This document shows, piece after piece, positions 26,725-35,398 of a stretch of DNA of 36,171 nt. A model generated the notes under the pieces. That model was not told the DNA's origin, searched no databases, and saw nothing but the letters and a program-made list of their open reading frames with translations. The DNA is taken from positions 1 to 36,171 of the forward strand of contig SCPX01000050.1 in assembly GCA_004298615.1 (NCBI GenBank), in the 5' to 3' direction. Source of the stretch: Patescibacteria group bacterium. GTDB lineage: Bacteria; Patescibacteriota; Patescibacteriia; SCPX01. The position numbers and the translations under genes were made by a program. Each line of letters starts with the position of its first letter. Positions within the stretch are counted from its first letter, which is position 1.

Positions 26725-28893
26725 TTATTTATCCACCCTTGTCATAATTGACACTTCCGAACGCCCGAGCCAGATTTCTTTATCGCCGTCTTTGAGTTTG
26801 AAAATTTGTTTGTAAGTGCCCGGAGTCTGCGGGGGAGTGAGTTTCAGAGTGAAGACCGCGTTTTCACCGCTTTTAATGGTAGCGCCTAATTTAGAGGCAG
26901 TGTATCCGTTTTGGGTTTTTGATTTGAAAGCGCCTGGCGTACCTGTTGGATCATAAATTTCCAAGACAGTATTTTTTGACCAAGTCGCGAATCCGGTGTT
27001 TTTGAAAGTCAATTTCATTGTCGGCCGCCAGACTGTCTTTACGGCCGCGCGCAAAGACGAGGAAACAAATTCGCCCTGGTGAGTTTCATCCACGCGCATT
27101 TCTCTGTCAAAGGCCGAGCCGAAAATTTCCGTATTGTCCGTTGTTTTGAAAAGCGCGAATTCGTGTTTGTACATACCGGCGTATTGGGGCGCTAAAAGCG
27201 GCACTTTGAACGAGGCCAATTCTTGCGGCTTCACTTCAGCCTCGGCAAAAGAAAATTTACCGGCCGGATCATTCCATGGGCCGTCTTTGAACAAACTCGG
27301 TTTTCGTCCGTTATCAAAGATGCGTAAATCCACATCGGCTTTGAGCCAAGAGCGCGATCCGGTATTTCTGATTTTAATTTCTCCGCTGTCGGCTTTGCTC
27401 ACATACATCGCGGCCGGCAGAGTGGAAGACTCAAATTTGGCTTCGTATTCGGTGGTTGGATTTATGGCAAGCCGCCTTATTTCTTCAAGTTGGGGATAGA
27501 AATTATCGCCCGGGCAAGAAGTGCGGTCCACATCGCGGTGGGAAATTATGGTCGGCAGTCCGTGAATCACAGCCAAAGGCTTGGCCGGATCGGTGAAGTC
27601 AAAATCAAACGACAGATTTTTGCCGGTCAAAAGCGCACCCGAATCCCTGATCGCGCTCTCCACAATGCCCGGCTCCATTCCATCCGGACTTTTTACTTTG
27701 ATCGGAACATTCCAATCGGCCGTATCATTTGTATTGATTTGAGCGGTTTGGGATTTTAGATTGATCAATTTGGCGATCGCGGCCTTAACTTTTTCATTGG
27801 CAACTTCCGTATTGAAATTTCCCAAAACGGCGATTCCCACCGTACCGGCGTTCATTTGATAGCCGATTTCCACATCGCCTTTGGAAACGCCGCAAGGAGT
27901 TGCGTCCTGGCCGGCCGTACCGATCCGTTTGCAATAAGGGCCGTTAAAAGTATGGCCGGACTGCACGCCGTCTCCGCCAAATCTCCCTTCATAAATATTG
28001 CCTTGCTGGTCAATGATGTAATTGTAGCCGATATCGCCCCAGCCGCCTTCTATGATAATGGCGTGCCATCGGTAAACATTGCGGATCGCTTCTTTAGGAT
28101 CTATTTTATTATGGCTGTCGCCGGCCGTGTGATGGATTATGAATTTTTTAACCGGATAAATTTCGGGCAGCCATTTCGGATCAGGTGATTTGGCGGCGCA
28201 AGTGTCTTTTGAGGCGTCCCAGCTTGTGCAAAATCTCCAATCCTCATTGGCGCCCCATTCGGCGCGGGGGATAATTTTAACATCTGTACCGGCGGTTTGC
28301 GCCAAAGCCTGGATTATTTTAAATTTACCGGCCAGAGAATTTATTATTTTGGCCGTCAAAGGAATTTTTGTTTCCGGAAAAATATTAATAGTTATTTTTT
28401 GAATGGTTATGTCTTTGGGAGCGTGTTCGTCCGGAGCCGCTTTAACTTGGATGTACCGGGATGAAGCCGGGAAAAAAAGAATTTCGCCGTAGCGCGTCTG
28501 ATTATTTTTGTAAAATAAAATCGTCTCGTACCAATCGCTCCAGATTTTTCCGTCATTGGAAGACCGCAAAAATATCGCGGCGTCTCCATTGTCATTGTCT
28601 TGATCCCAAGAAATGGCCGCCGATGCGAAAGAATCGTCAAAAGCGATGGACGGAGAAATGTAATCAACATTATTTGAAACTTTGATCGCTTCTTCAATGA
28701 CAGCGTATTTCGGAGAAACAGTCGTTTGCGCCGCGCCGCTTAAGATTCGGACAAAGGGAAAAAGGATCATCGCCACCAGGGCGATTATCCCAACAAAAGA
28801 TAATAAAAGAAGAATAATAATAACCACGATTTTTTTTCGTGATTTTTTAAGAGACGCGGTCTCTACTTGTTGATTGGTATTTATATTTTGCAT
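26725..28893 (-). CDS. Membrane-anchored PGRP/N-acetylmuramoyl-L-alanine amidase domain protein
   Basis: RAEWGANEDW, KFIIHHTAG, DIGYNYIIDQQGNIYEGRFGG, ISHRDVDRTSCPGDNFY; N-terminal TM; C-terminal Ig-like repeats. Confidence 0.92.
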   Translation of the reverse strand: MQNINTNQQVETASLKKSRKKIVVIIILLLLSFVGIIALVAMILFPFVRILSGAAQTTVSPKYAVIEEAIKVSNNVDYISPSIAFDDSFASAAISWDQDNDNGDAAIFLRSSNDGKIWSDWYETILFYKNNQTRYGEILFFPASSRYIQVKAAPDEHAPKDITIQKITINIFPETKIPLTAKIINSLAGKFKIIQALAQTAGTDVKIIPRAEWGANEDWRFCTSWDASKDTCAAKSPDPKWLPEIYPVKKFIIHHTAGDSHNKIDPKEAIRNVYRWHAIIIEGGWGDIGYNYIIDQQGNIYEGRFGGDGVQSGHTFNGPYCKRIGTAGQDATPCGVSKGDVEIGYQMNAGTVGIAVLGNFNTEVANEKVKAAIAKLINLKSQTAQINTNDTADWNVPIKVKSPDGMEPGIVESAIRDSGALLTGKNLSFDFDFTDPAKPLAVIHGLPTIISHRDVDRTSCPGDNFYPQLEEIRRLAINPTTEYEAKFESSTLPAAMYVSKADSGEIKIRNTGSRSWLKADVDLRIFDNGRKPSLFKDGPWNDPAGKFSFAEAEVKPQELASFKVPLLAPQYAGMYKHEFALFKTTDNTEIFGSAFDREMRVDETHQGEFVSSSLRAAVKTVWRPTMKLTFKNTGFATWSKNTVLEIYDPTGTPGAFKSKTQNGYTASKLGATIKSGENAVFTLKLTPPQTPGTYKQIFKLKDGDKEIWLGRSEVSIMTRVDK

Positions 28894-28931
28894 ATCTGTA
28901 TTATAACAGATTTTTTTGTCTTTTTCAAGCG

Positions 28932-28963
28932 CAAGAAAAAAGCCCCACCAGAATTGATGGGGC
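28932..28963 (-). terminator. Terminator of 28996..29760
   Basis: GCCCCA/TGGGGC stem, poly-T on the minus strand. Confidence 0.75.
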
Positions 28964-28995
28964 CAGAGCGGTTTAATCGTGCACTGCATTGTAAA

Positions 28996-29760
28996 CTATG
29001 CTATGAACGGAGAAGGTATTGGCGTATTTACGGAACGAGAATAAGATTTTTTAGCTTTGAATCTTGCGATGAGCGACCAGGCAGAGACAGCGAGGAATCC
29101 AACTCCCAGCGATAAAAGGAACGGTTTGACAGCGTCGAACGCCTCGGGTGCGGGCAATAGGAAGTAAGAAACTATTAGAAAGAGGGATGCGATAAACAAG
29201 GAAATGGTATGGCGCAGGGGAGCGATGCGCGCGTGCTTTTCATTAAGGTAATGATTCACGAACCATTCCCAGGGCTTTAAGCCATCACCCCAGCGTGCTA
29301 TAAGCCTGCGCAGCTCATTGCCCGTTGATTTGCAGATTGATTTCCCAAACATTATGGGGTCATCGTCGTAGTACGCGACTTCAATGGAGTCAAAGATGCC
29401 AGCTTCTCTATACTCCTTTGCGTCCAAATATGCCTCCACAACCTCGGGCGGCATTGAATGAAAGGAGAATTCCTCCGCCGGTTCGCATTTATTAAATACG
29501 CTGTTCAATACTTCCATCTGATCATTAGAAACCCTGGGATAAGGGACGCCCTTTTTTATGAGCAATATCTTCCTGCGCAAATTTTTCGCTTTTTGCTCGT
29601 AAAGCGAAGCCTGCCCTTGAAGTCCTGCAGTCTTGTAATATTCCTGCCATGTTTTAACAGACTCGACTTCCCGTTGTAAATAGTCCAGCTCTTTTTCAAC
29701 ATTTTCTTTAAACTTTTCCGCAATCATCGCTGATTTCCTGTAAATTTCAACTGTTTCCAT
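28996..29760 (-). CDS. Coiled/helical protein with two C-terminal TM segments, unknown function
   Basis: ORF with GGGGAGG upstream; hydrophobic C-terminus. Confidence 0.65.
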   Translation of the reverse strand: METVEIYRKSAMIAEKFKENVEKELDYLQREVESVKTWQEYYKTAGLQGQASLYEQKAKNLRRKILLIKKGVPYPRVSNDQMEVLNSVFNKCEPAEEFSFHSMPPEVVEAYLDAKEYREAGIFDSIEVAYYDDDPIMFGKSICKSTGNELRRLIARWGDGLKPWEWFVNHYLNEKHARIAPLRHTISLFIASLFLIVSYFLLPAPEAFDAVKPFLLSLGVGFLAVSAWSLIARFKAKKSYSRSVNTPIPSPFIA

Positions 29761-29779
29761 TTTTTATCCTCCCCTTGGT

Positions 29780-29821
29780 TTATTTTACATCCGGTTTTTG
29801 CTGTGGTATTTTTCCGCGCAT
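29780..29821 (-). other. Possible 13-codon leader ORF (MRGKIPQQKPDVK*)
   Basis: AAAGGAGGTAATG on the minus strand; short spacing to the ATG. Confidence 0.35.
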
Positions 29822-29926
29822 TACCTCCTTTCAGTTAAAAGCGTTATTGCCAATACTTATTATTTAAATGAACATATTTATAAACTATATAATTCGGACA
29901 AGAAAGTCAATAGAGCGCGGCTACGA

Positions 29927-31231
29927 TTATTGATTATTTTCCAGAGCGATATGTCGGGTATGAATAATCATCAAAGCGATTATGAGCCAGAAAATTATTG
30001 ACAAATCATTTTTGAAATAAGGCGTGTCCACGAGACCGTGGATTAAAATGGCCGAAAGAGAGGATAGAAGCGCGTATCTTGTATCTTGTAACTTGTATCT
30101 TGCGACACCTATGATTTGAAAAAAGCGGACGATAAGATATATAAAAACAAGAAAGCCGAGAAGACCGGTTTGGGTGAGAAGCGCGAGATAAAGATTGTGA
30201 GGTTGGGCGACCAGCCATTCCAGAGGCGGAAAAGCGACACGAGGGATGTTTTCGCGGTAGGCGGATTCAAAGTTATTTAAGCCCACGCCCAAAATTGGAT
30301 GTTCTTTGAAAATCAAGTACGAAGTTTGCCAAATCTCCAATCGCGCGTGACTGGATGAGCGTTCCTGAAATTCAAAAAGATCTTGGAATTTTTTCGTGGG
30401 AGCGGCGATGATTATAAACGCGATTAGAGTTATTAAAGCGCCAATAATCATTTTTCTTTTTTGATCGCGATTCAGAGTTAAAAATCCGTAAATCACCAAT
30501 CCGCCCAAAACCGCCAAATATCCGCCGTAAGAAAAAGTAAAGATAAGGGCGATAATATTTATCGCGGAAGCAGTGCCTAATAAATATTTCCAAATCCGCG
30601 GAATTTGCGAGGAAAAAATTAATCCGATCAAAAGCACGATAATCGGTCCGACCAGCATCGCGTGATAATTTGCCGGATCAAATACCGAATCCAGCCGCTC
30701 GTCGCCAAGCTGATGCGGAGAAAAAAAGTACTCAAATAGACCGTAAGCGGATAAAACCGCGCTTGATAATCCTAAACTTGCGACAATTTTCCAAATATTT
30801 TTTTGATCAAAAAATTGTATGATTAAAATTAAAACAAGCAGCGGATCAAAGACCCAAGCCTTCCAACCGCCCAGGGCAGTTTGGATATTTTCGGAAAAAA
30901 GAGCGGAGATTAAAGTAATAATTAACCAAGCAGCAATAGGCCAAAGGAGACTTGTTTTTGAATTTTTAATTTTTAATTTCCAATTTTTTAATAAATCCAA
31001 ATTTACAAAATTTAAACCATTTGAAAATAAAATAGATAAAAATGACCCGATGTAAGTTGTATAAATACTCAATTCCAAAACAGTTGTCGGTATTCCGAAA
31101 AGTGAAAGTTTTAATAAATAAGTCGGCAAAATCGCCAAGCACGCCAAAATCGCCCATTGCGGACGCAATAAAGCCAGACAGAAGAGGGGGGAGAGGAAGA
31201 GGTAGATCAACATCGGATCAGGCAAGGTCAT
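29927..31231 (-). CDS. O-antigen ligase/polymerase family membrane protein
   Basis: Many TM; SSHARLEIWQTSYLIFKEHPILGVGLNNFESAY, PHNLYLALLTQTGLLG. Confidence 0.92.
   Translation of the reverse strand: MTLPDPMLIYLFLSPLFCLALLRPQWAILACLAILPTYLLKLSLFGIPTTVLELSIYTTYIGSFLSILFSNGLNFVNLDLLKNWKLKIKNSKTSLLWPIAAWLIITLISALFSENIQTALGGWKAWVFDPLLVLILIIQFFDQKNIWKIVASLGLSSAVLSAYGLFEYFFSPHQLGDERLDSVFDPANYHAMLVGPIIVLLIGLIFSSQIPRIWKYLLGTASAINIIALIFTFSYGGYLAVLGGLVIYGFLTLNRDQKRKMIIGALITLIAFIIIAAPTKKFQDLFEFQERSSSHARLEIWQTSYLIFKEHPILGVGLNNFESAYRENIPRVAFPPLEWLVAQPHNLYLALLTQTGLLGFLVFIYLIVRFFQIIGVARYKLQDTRYALLSSLSAILIHGLVDTPYFKNDLSIIFWLIIALMIIHTRHIALENNQ
30074..30101. repeat. Heptad repeat GTATCTT x4 (one variant unit) inside a ligase-like CDS
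   Basis: GTATCTT GTATCTT GTAACTT GTATCTT. Confidence 0.85.
30960..30987. repeat. Heptad repeat (GAATTTT TAATTTT TAATTTC CAATTTT) inside the same CDS
   Basis: Period-7 units. Confidence 0.65.
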
Positions 31232-31240
31232 AATGACTTA

Positions 31241-31352
31241 GTTTAAAATTCAAAATGCAAAGTTCAAAGTTGCAGTTTATCAGTTCAAAGTTTATCAATA
31301 ACTTTTTATTTTGAATTGTAATTTTGCACTTTGTACTTTGCACTTTTAACTA
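31241..31352. repeat. Heptad-periodic AT-rich dispersed repeat, copy B, core hairpin 31287-31305
   Basis: Reverse complement aligns with copy A; core AAAGTTATTGATAAACTTT vs AAAGTTTTTGATAAACTTT. Confidence 0.75.
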
Positions 31353-32691
31353 TAATTTGAGTTTGTTTATTATGTATCAACACCGCCACCCCAAGCAGTA
31401 TCCATACGATAACAAGCATATGCGGATACAAAAGACTGTTTACAAATTGAGAGTGGACAATAAGGGAGGCTAGGCCGCCGATTATTCCTAAGCCCAAAGC
31501 GGAATTAAACTTATTTTCTTTATTTATAAATAATTTCCAAGAAACGAAAAGGGCTGAAAACCATAACCAGAGAAAAGCGAGAAGGCCGAAAATTCCGGTG
31601 GTGGCGAGAATTGTCAGAAATGAACTGTCCGAGCCGCCGGCCGAATGCTCTTCCGGATTTGTTATTAATCCTTCCTCAAATTGCACATAGCGCAAAGTAT
31701 TAAAGCCCGTTCCAAATAGAGGATTGTCGCGAACTAAAACTAAAACATTGTTCCAAGACTCCACTCTTTTTTGCGCCGTCACATCTATGGTCAAAATTCC
31801 TTCCACTCTTTCCTGGATGCGCGGGGAAGCCAAAAAAGCGATTATTAAAATGCCAATGCCCAGACCTAGCATCCACCACGAGCGTTTGATTGTCATCATT
31901 ATTATAATAAAAAATCCGAAAACAAACGCCACCAAAGAGCTGCGGGAAAAAGTAAGAAGCAAAGCGGTAATAAAAATACATAATGAAGCGATGTGCCAAA
32001 ATTTAATTTTTTCAAAGAGCATTTGAGAGATTATCAAGAGCGCTAAGAATGCAAACAGTCCGCCCAGAAGATTCGGATCAAACCAAGTGGATAGGAGCCG
32101 GCCGATGTGCGGATCCCAGCCTTCGGGTACCATTGAAGAAAAATCAGGAAAAATCATTAATTGAATAAATCCTAAAATACTTAAAACAACGCCCGCGCTT
32201 ATGCTCAAATAAAATATTTGCTTGGCTTGTTTGGCGTTTTTTATTGATGTTTGAACAAAAAATAAAATCATTTGGTAAGCCAAAAATCTGAAAAAATACA
32301 AAGAGCCGCTCACCACTTCGTCGCGCGGTAAAATTACCAGCGCCCAAATAAGCGAAAGCGCCATGATAACATCTAATATTATTAAGGGAAGATTGATGAG
32401 GTTTTTAATGAAAAACAATTCTCGGTTAATCAATTTTTTAAACGCCCAAGCGAAAATCACGGCAAAAAGAATAAGATCGCTTATGACAATCGTTCCGGCG
32501 CCGATCGGAATCCTGATTATTTGCCCGGCGATTATTCCCAAAAGCAAGGCAACGATTCCAACCAAAGGAATTTCCGTCAAAAACCAAAAAATTCCGGCAG
32601 CCAAAATCGCCAAAAGCGCCCACAGCCCCAGCACCGCCGCCGCGGCTGAAGCAAGAAAGATGAGAATAGCGAGACCGAGATAACTTCGCAT
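31306..32691 (-). CDS. O-antigen ligase/polymerase family membrane protein (second, adjacent)
   Basis: Many TM; RVESWNNVLVLVRDNPLFGTGFNTLRY, SSFLTILATTGIFGLL. Confidence 0.9.
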   Translation of the reverse strand: MRSYLGLAILIFLASAAAAVLGLWALLAILAAGIFWFLTEIPLVGIVALLLGIIAGQIIRIPIGAGTIVISDLILFAVIFAWAFKKLINRELFFIKNLINLPLIILDVIMALSLIWALVILPRDEVVSGSLYFFRFLAYQMILFFVQTSIKNAKQAKQIFYLSISAGVVLSILGFIQLMIFPDFSSMVPEGWDPHIGRLLSTWFDPNLLGGLFAFLALLIISQMLFEKIKFWHIASLCIFITALLLTFSRSSLVAFVFGFFIIIMMTIKRSWWMLGLGIGILIIAFLASPRIQERVEGILTIDVTAQKRVESWNNVLVLVRDNPLFGTGFNTLRYVQFEEGLITNPEEHSAGGSDSSFLTILATTGIFGLLAFLWLWFSALFVSWKLFINKENKFNSALGLGIIGGLASLIVHSQFVNSLLYPHMLVIVWILLGVAVLIHNKQTQIIVKSAKYKVQNYNSK

Positions 32692-32694
32692 AAA

Positions 32695-34113
32695 TCAATT
32701 TGGCTTAACCAAAATTTCTTTCAGTGTTAGTATTGTGACAGCTTTGGTGAGTATCAGCATTGAGCCGTAGATGATTGCTCCGGCGGGGATGGCGAGGATA
32801 AGCGGGAGTTTGGCAAGGTGTAAAAATAAACCCATAACGCCGGCGGAAATTATAATTTTTAAAATTCCTTTTAAATTAATGCGCGCGCGGGTATTGGAAA
32901 GCACAATGTAGATTCCTAGACACATCACGATCGTTTCCGAAGCTACGGTAAGGATGCTGGCGGCCCAATACGAATATTTTGGGATAAAATATAGATAAAG
33001 TCCCAAAGAAATTATCGCGACCACAATGTATACCCAGAGCATTTTTTTCTGTTTTCCTATTGCCACCACGGTATTGGCGAATAAGTTGCCGATGAAAATC
33101 GCGGCCGCGGCAAACATCAGAATTTTTAAAATATTTCCGGACTCGGCGAAGTCTTGTCCTCCCACCAAGACCATTATATCTTTACCTAAAAATAACGTTC
33201 CGATTGCCATCGGTATGGCGATCATCGCCATTACTTCCAGAGCTCGGGAAAGGAGCTTTTCAAATCTTTCCGCATTTCCTTCCGCGTAAGTTTTTACAAA
33301 ATGCGGCGTCATCAGTCCGGCAAACATCGCGGGAAAAGTGATTAGCACTTCCAATACTTTATAGGGCGCTCCGTAAAGCCCGACAACGGAAGACGGCCAA
33401 CTCAAAGACAAAATCACCGTGTCCATTTTGTAATAAATCAGATTGAAAAATATGGAAAGCCCGATGGGCCAAGTTTCTTTTAAAATATATTTCCAGTGGG
33501 CGAAATCAAAATTAAGACGAAAAGCGATTTGGCGCGTCATAAAGAAAAAAGCCGTACCGGCATTGACCAAGCTGCCGATGGTCACGGCGGCCAGCATCCC
33601 GTGCAGGCCGGTATTGAGACTGATGCCGGCAAGAACTGATATTAAAAGAATAATCCGGCCAAGAGTCTCCGCTATCACCACTCTCGTCATCGCCATTTTG
33701 TATTGAAAAAACATCGTGAGCATTTGCATTGAGGCGATGCCGATATATGAAATTGCCGTGATGGCCGTGCCGATTTTTACCGCTGCGGAATAGGGAAACA
33801 GCCACACAATAAAAGGCGCGGGCAAAAGAATTAAAATCGCGCTGAAAAGACGCAGGGTAAAGAAACTGGAAAATGTTTTGGCAATATCCGCACCAGGTTT
33901 GGAAATTTCGCGCAGAGCCAAAACATAAAGTCCCATATCCAAAACAATGCCGAAAATCTGAAGATAAGCGGCCACGGTGGAATATTCGCCAAATCCTTCG
34001 GGCTTTAAATAACGCGCCACCATGGCCACGACAGCCAGACCGATGGCGGTGCTGATGACTTTGCCAATTGCGTGAATGGCGGTGTTGGTGAAAATAGATC
34101 GGGCGAGAGACAT
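32695..34113 (-). CDS. Flippase / polysaccharide biosynthesis protein (Wzx/MATE-like)
   Basis: Many TM; NTAIHAIGKVISTAIGLAVVAMVARYLKPEGFGEYSTVAAYLQIF. Confidence 0.92.
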   Translation of the reverse strand: MSLARSIFTNTAIHAIGKVISTAIGLAVVAMVARYLKPEGFGEYSTVAAYLQIFGIVLDMGLYVLALREISKPGADIAKTFSSFFTLRLFSAILILLPAPFIVWLFPYSAAVKIGTAITAISYIGIASMQMLTMFFQYKMAMTRVVIAETLGRIILLISVLAGISLNTGLHGMLAAVTIGSLVNAGTAFFFMTRQIAFRLNFDFAHWKYILKETWPIGLSIFFNLIYYKMDTVILSLSWPSSVVGLYGAPYKVLEVLITFPAMFAGLMTPHFVKTYAEGNAERFEKLLSRALEVMAMIAIPMAIGTLFLGKDIMVLVGGQDFAESGNILKILMFAAAAIFIGNLFANTVVAIGKQKKMLWVYIVVAIISLGLYLYFIPKYSYWAASILTVASETIVMCLGIYIVLSNTRARINLKGILKIIISAGVMGLFLHLAKLPLILAIPAGAIIYGSMLILTKAVTILTLKEILVKPN

Positions 34114-34120
34114 AAAAAAA

Positions 34121-34155
34121 CTTAAAACTCAAAACGCAAATGTTAAAACTAAAAA
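34121..34155. repeat. Heptad repeat in the flippase-tsaD spacer (CTTAAAA CTCAAAA CGCAAAT GTTAAAA CTAAAAA)
   Basis: Period-7 units. Confidence 0.7.
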
Positions 34156-34169
34156 AATATTTTATCGCT

Positions 34170-35243
34170 TCAAAGCTCCCAATTGGCGTCGGCTTCCACT
34201 TTCTCCCAAGATAATTTTTTTAACGATAGTTTTTCGTTTTTCGTTTTTCGTTTTTCGTTTAATTCAAAGTATGCGGCTGCGCCGATCATGGCTGCGTTGT
34301 CCATACAGTATTTTTTTTCCGGTACGAGAAATTGGGAAGCGGGAGTGATTTCTGAAATTTTTTTCTCAAGCGTTTGCCTTAATAAAATATTGGCCGCCAC
34401 TCCGCCGACGAGACAAACAGTCCGCACTTTATATTCTTTAACGGCCCGGACGGTTTTGGAAACCAGCACATCAACCACGGCTTGTTGGAAAGAAGCGCAC
34501 ATATCTTGGATCTTATATCTTGTATCTTGTATCTTGTATCTTTTTTGAACGGTGTACAATACCGCTGTTTTGAGGCCGGAGAAACTGAAATTAAAATCTT
34601 TTGAACTAATCATCGGCCGAGGAAAATTAAAAGCTTTCGGATTTCCATTTCGCGCCATTTTTTCAATTTCCGGTCCGCCCGGATAGGGGAGATTTAAAAT
34701 TTTCGCTACTTTGTCAAAAGCTTCGCCGGCCGCGTCGTCCAAAGTCGCGCCGATTTTTTTAAATTGCAAATTATTTTTTATTAAGATCAATTCCGTATGT
34801 CCACCCGAAACTGCGAGAGCCAGGACGGGAAACTTCCATTTCGGCTGAATATTATTAAGAGGAATAAGCGATGAATATATGTGAGCGGCAATGTGGTTGA
34901 CCGGAATAATCGGTTTATTCCAAAGAAGCGCCAATGTCTTGGCCGTTTCCACGCCCACCAAAAGTGCGGTAATCAGTCCGGGGCCGGAAGCGACCGCAAT
35001 TGCGTCAATCCCCTTACCTGTTTTAAAATAAAATTTAGCAGCCTTGGCACTTTGTTTTATTAAAGGCAAAAGCTTTTCCAAATGAGCCCGGGCCGCCACT
35101 TCCGGCACCACGCCTTTGGTTTTGCGGTGAAGTTTGATTTGCGAGGCTACTATATTATATATAACTTTGATTTTATCACCCTTTCCTTTAATTATTGCGA
35201 CAGAAGTTTCATCGCAAGATGTTTCAATGGCTAAAATTTTCAT
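34170..35243 (-). CDS. tsaD: tRNA N6-adenosine threonylcarbamoyltransferase TsaD
   Basis: ILAIETSCDETSVAII, HIAAHIYS, SGGHTELILI, DDAAGEAFDKVAKILNLPYPGGPEIE, FSFSGLKTAVLY, GGVAANILLR. Confidence 0.98.
   Translation of the reverse strand: MKILAIETSCDETSVAIIKGKGDKIKVIYNIVASQIKLHRKTKGVVPEVAARAHLEKLLPLIKQSAKAAKFYFKTGKGIDAIAVASGPGLITALLVGVETAKTLALLWNKPIIPVNHIAAHIYSSLIPLNNIQPKWKFPVLALAVSGGHTELILIKNNLQFKKIGATLDDAAGEAFDKVAKILNLPYPGGPEIEKMARNGNPKAFNFPRPMISSKDFNFSFSGLKTAVLYTVQKRYKIQDTRYKIQDMCASFQQAVVDVLVSKTVRAVKEYKVRTVCLVGGVAANILLRQTLEKKISEITPASQFLVPEKKYCMDNAAMIGAAAYFELNEKRKTKNEKLSLKKLSWEKVEADANWEL
34229..34260. repeat. Heptad repeat (GTTTTTC)x4 plus partial unit within the tsaD 3' end
   Basis: Perfect period 7. 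Confidence 0.9.
34501..34542. repeat. Heptad repeat, six units (ATATCTT GGATCTT ATATCTT GTATCTT GTATCTT GTATCTT) within tsaD
   Basis: Exactly 42 nt = 14 codons (RYKIQDTRYKIQD region). Confidence 0.9.
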
Positions 35244-35272
35244 AATGTCTATCCATTAGTATATCACAAAGA

Positions 35273-35301
35273 TTGACCTTTTTGACTCTATATGTTAAAA
35301 T
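35273..35301 (+). promoter_or_regulatory. Putative tRNA-Glu promoter TTGACC-N17-TAAAAT with TG extended -10
   Basis: Canonical spacing 20 nt upstream of the tRNA. Confidence 0.6.
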
Positions 35302-35321
35302 CATTTTTGTCAATCAAATAT

Positions 35322-35394
35322 GGCCCCATCGTCTAGAGGCCTAGGACACCAGGTTTTCATCCTGGTAACCCGGGTTCGAATCCCGGTGGGGTCA
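35322..35394 (+). tRNA. tRNA-Glu, anticodon TTC
   Basis: GGCCCCA...TGGGGTC acceptor, CCAGG-TTTTCAT-CCTGG anticodon arm, CCGGG-TTCGAAT-CCCGG T arm. Confidence 0.97.
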
Positions 35395-35398
35395 TTTT

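Noticed and set aside
33512-34132. 206-aa minus-strand ORF overlapping the flippase in another frame
   Set aside because: Out-of-frame shadow; Arg/His/Ser-rich, while the 472-aa frame has clear flippase sequence and TM pattern
34501-34542. Heptad array considered as a CRISPR array
   Set aside because: Units are 7 nt, contiguous without spacers, and lie inside tsaD
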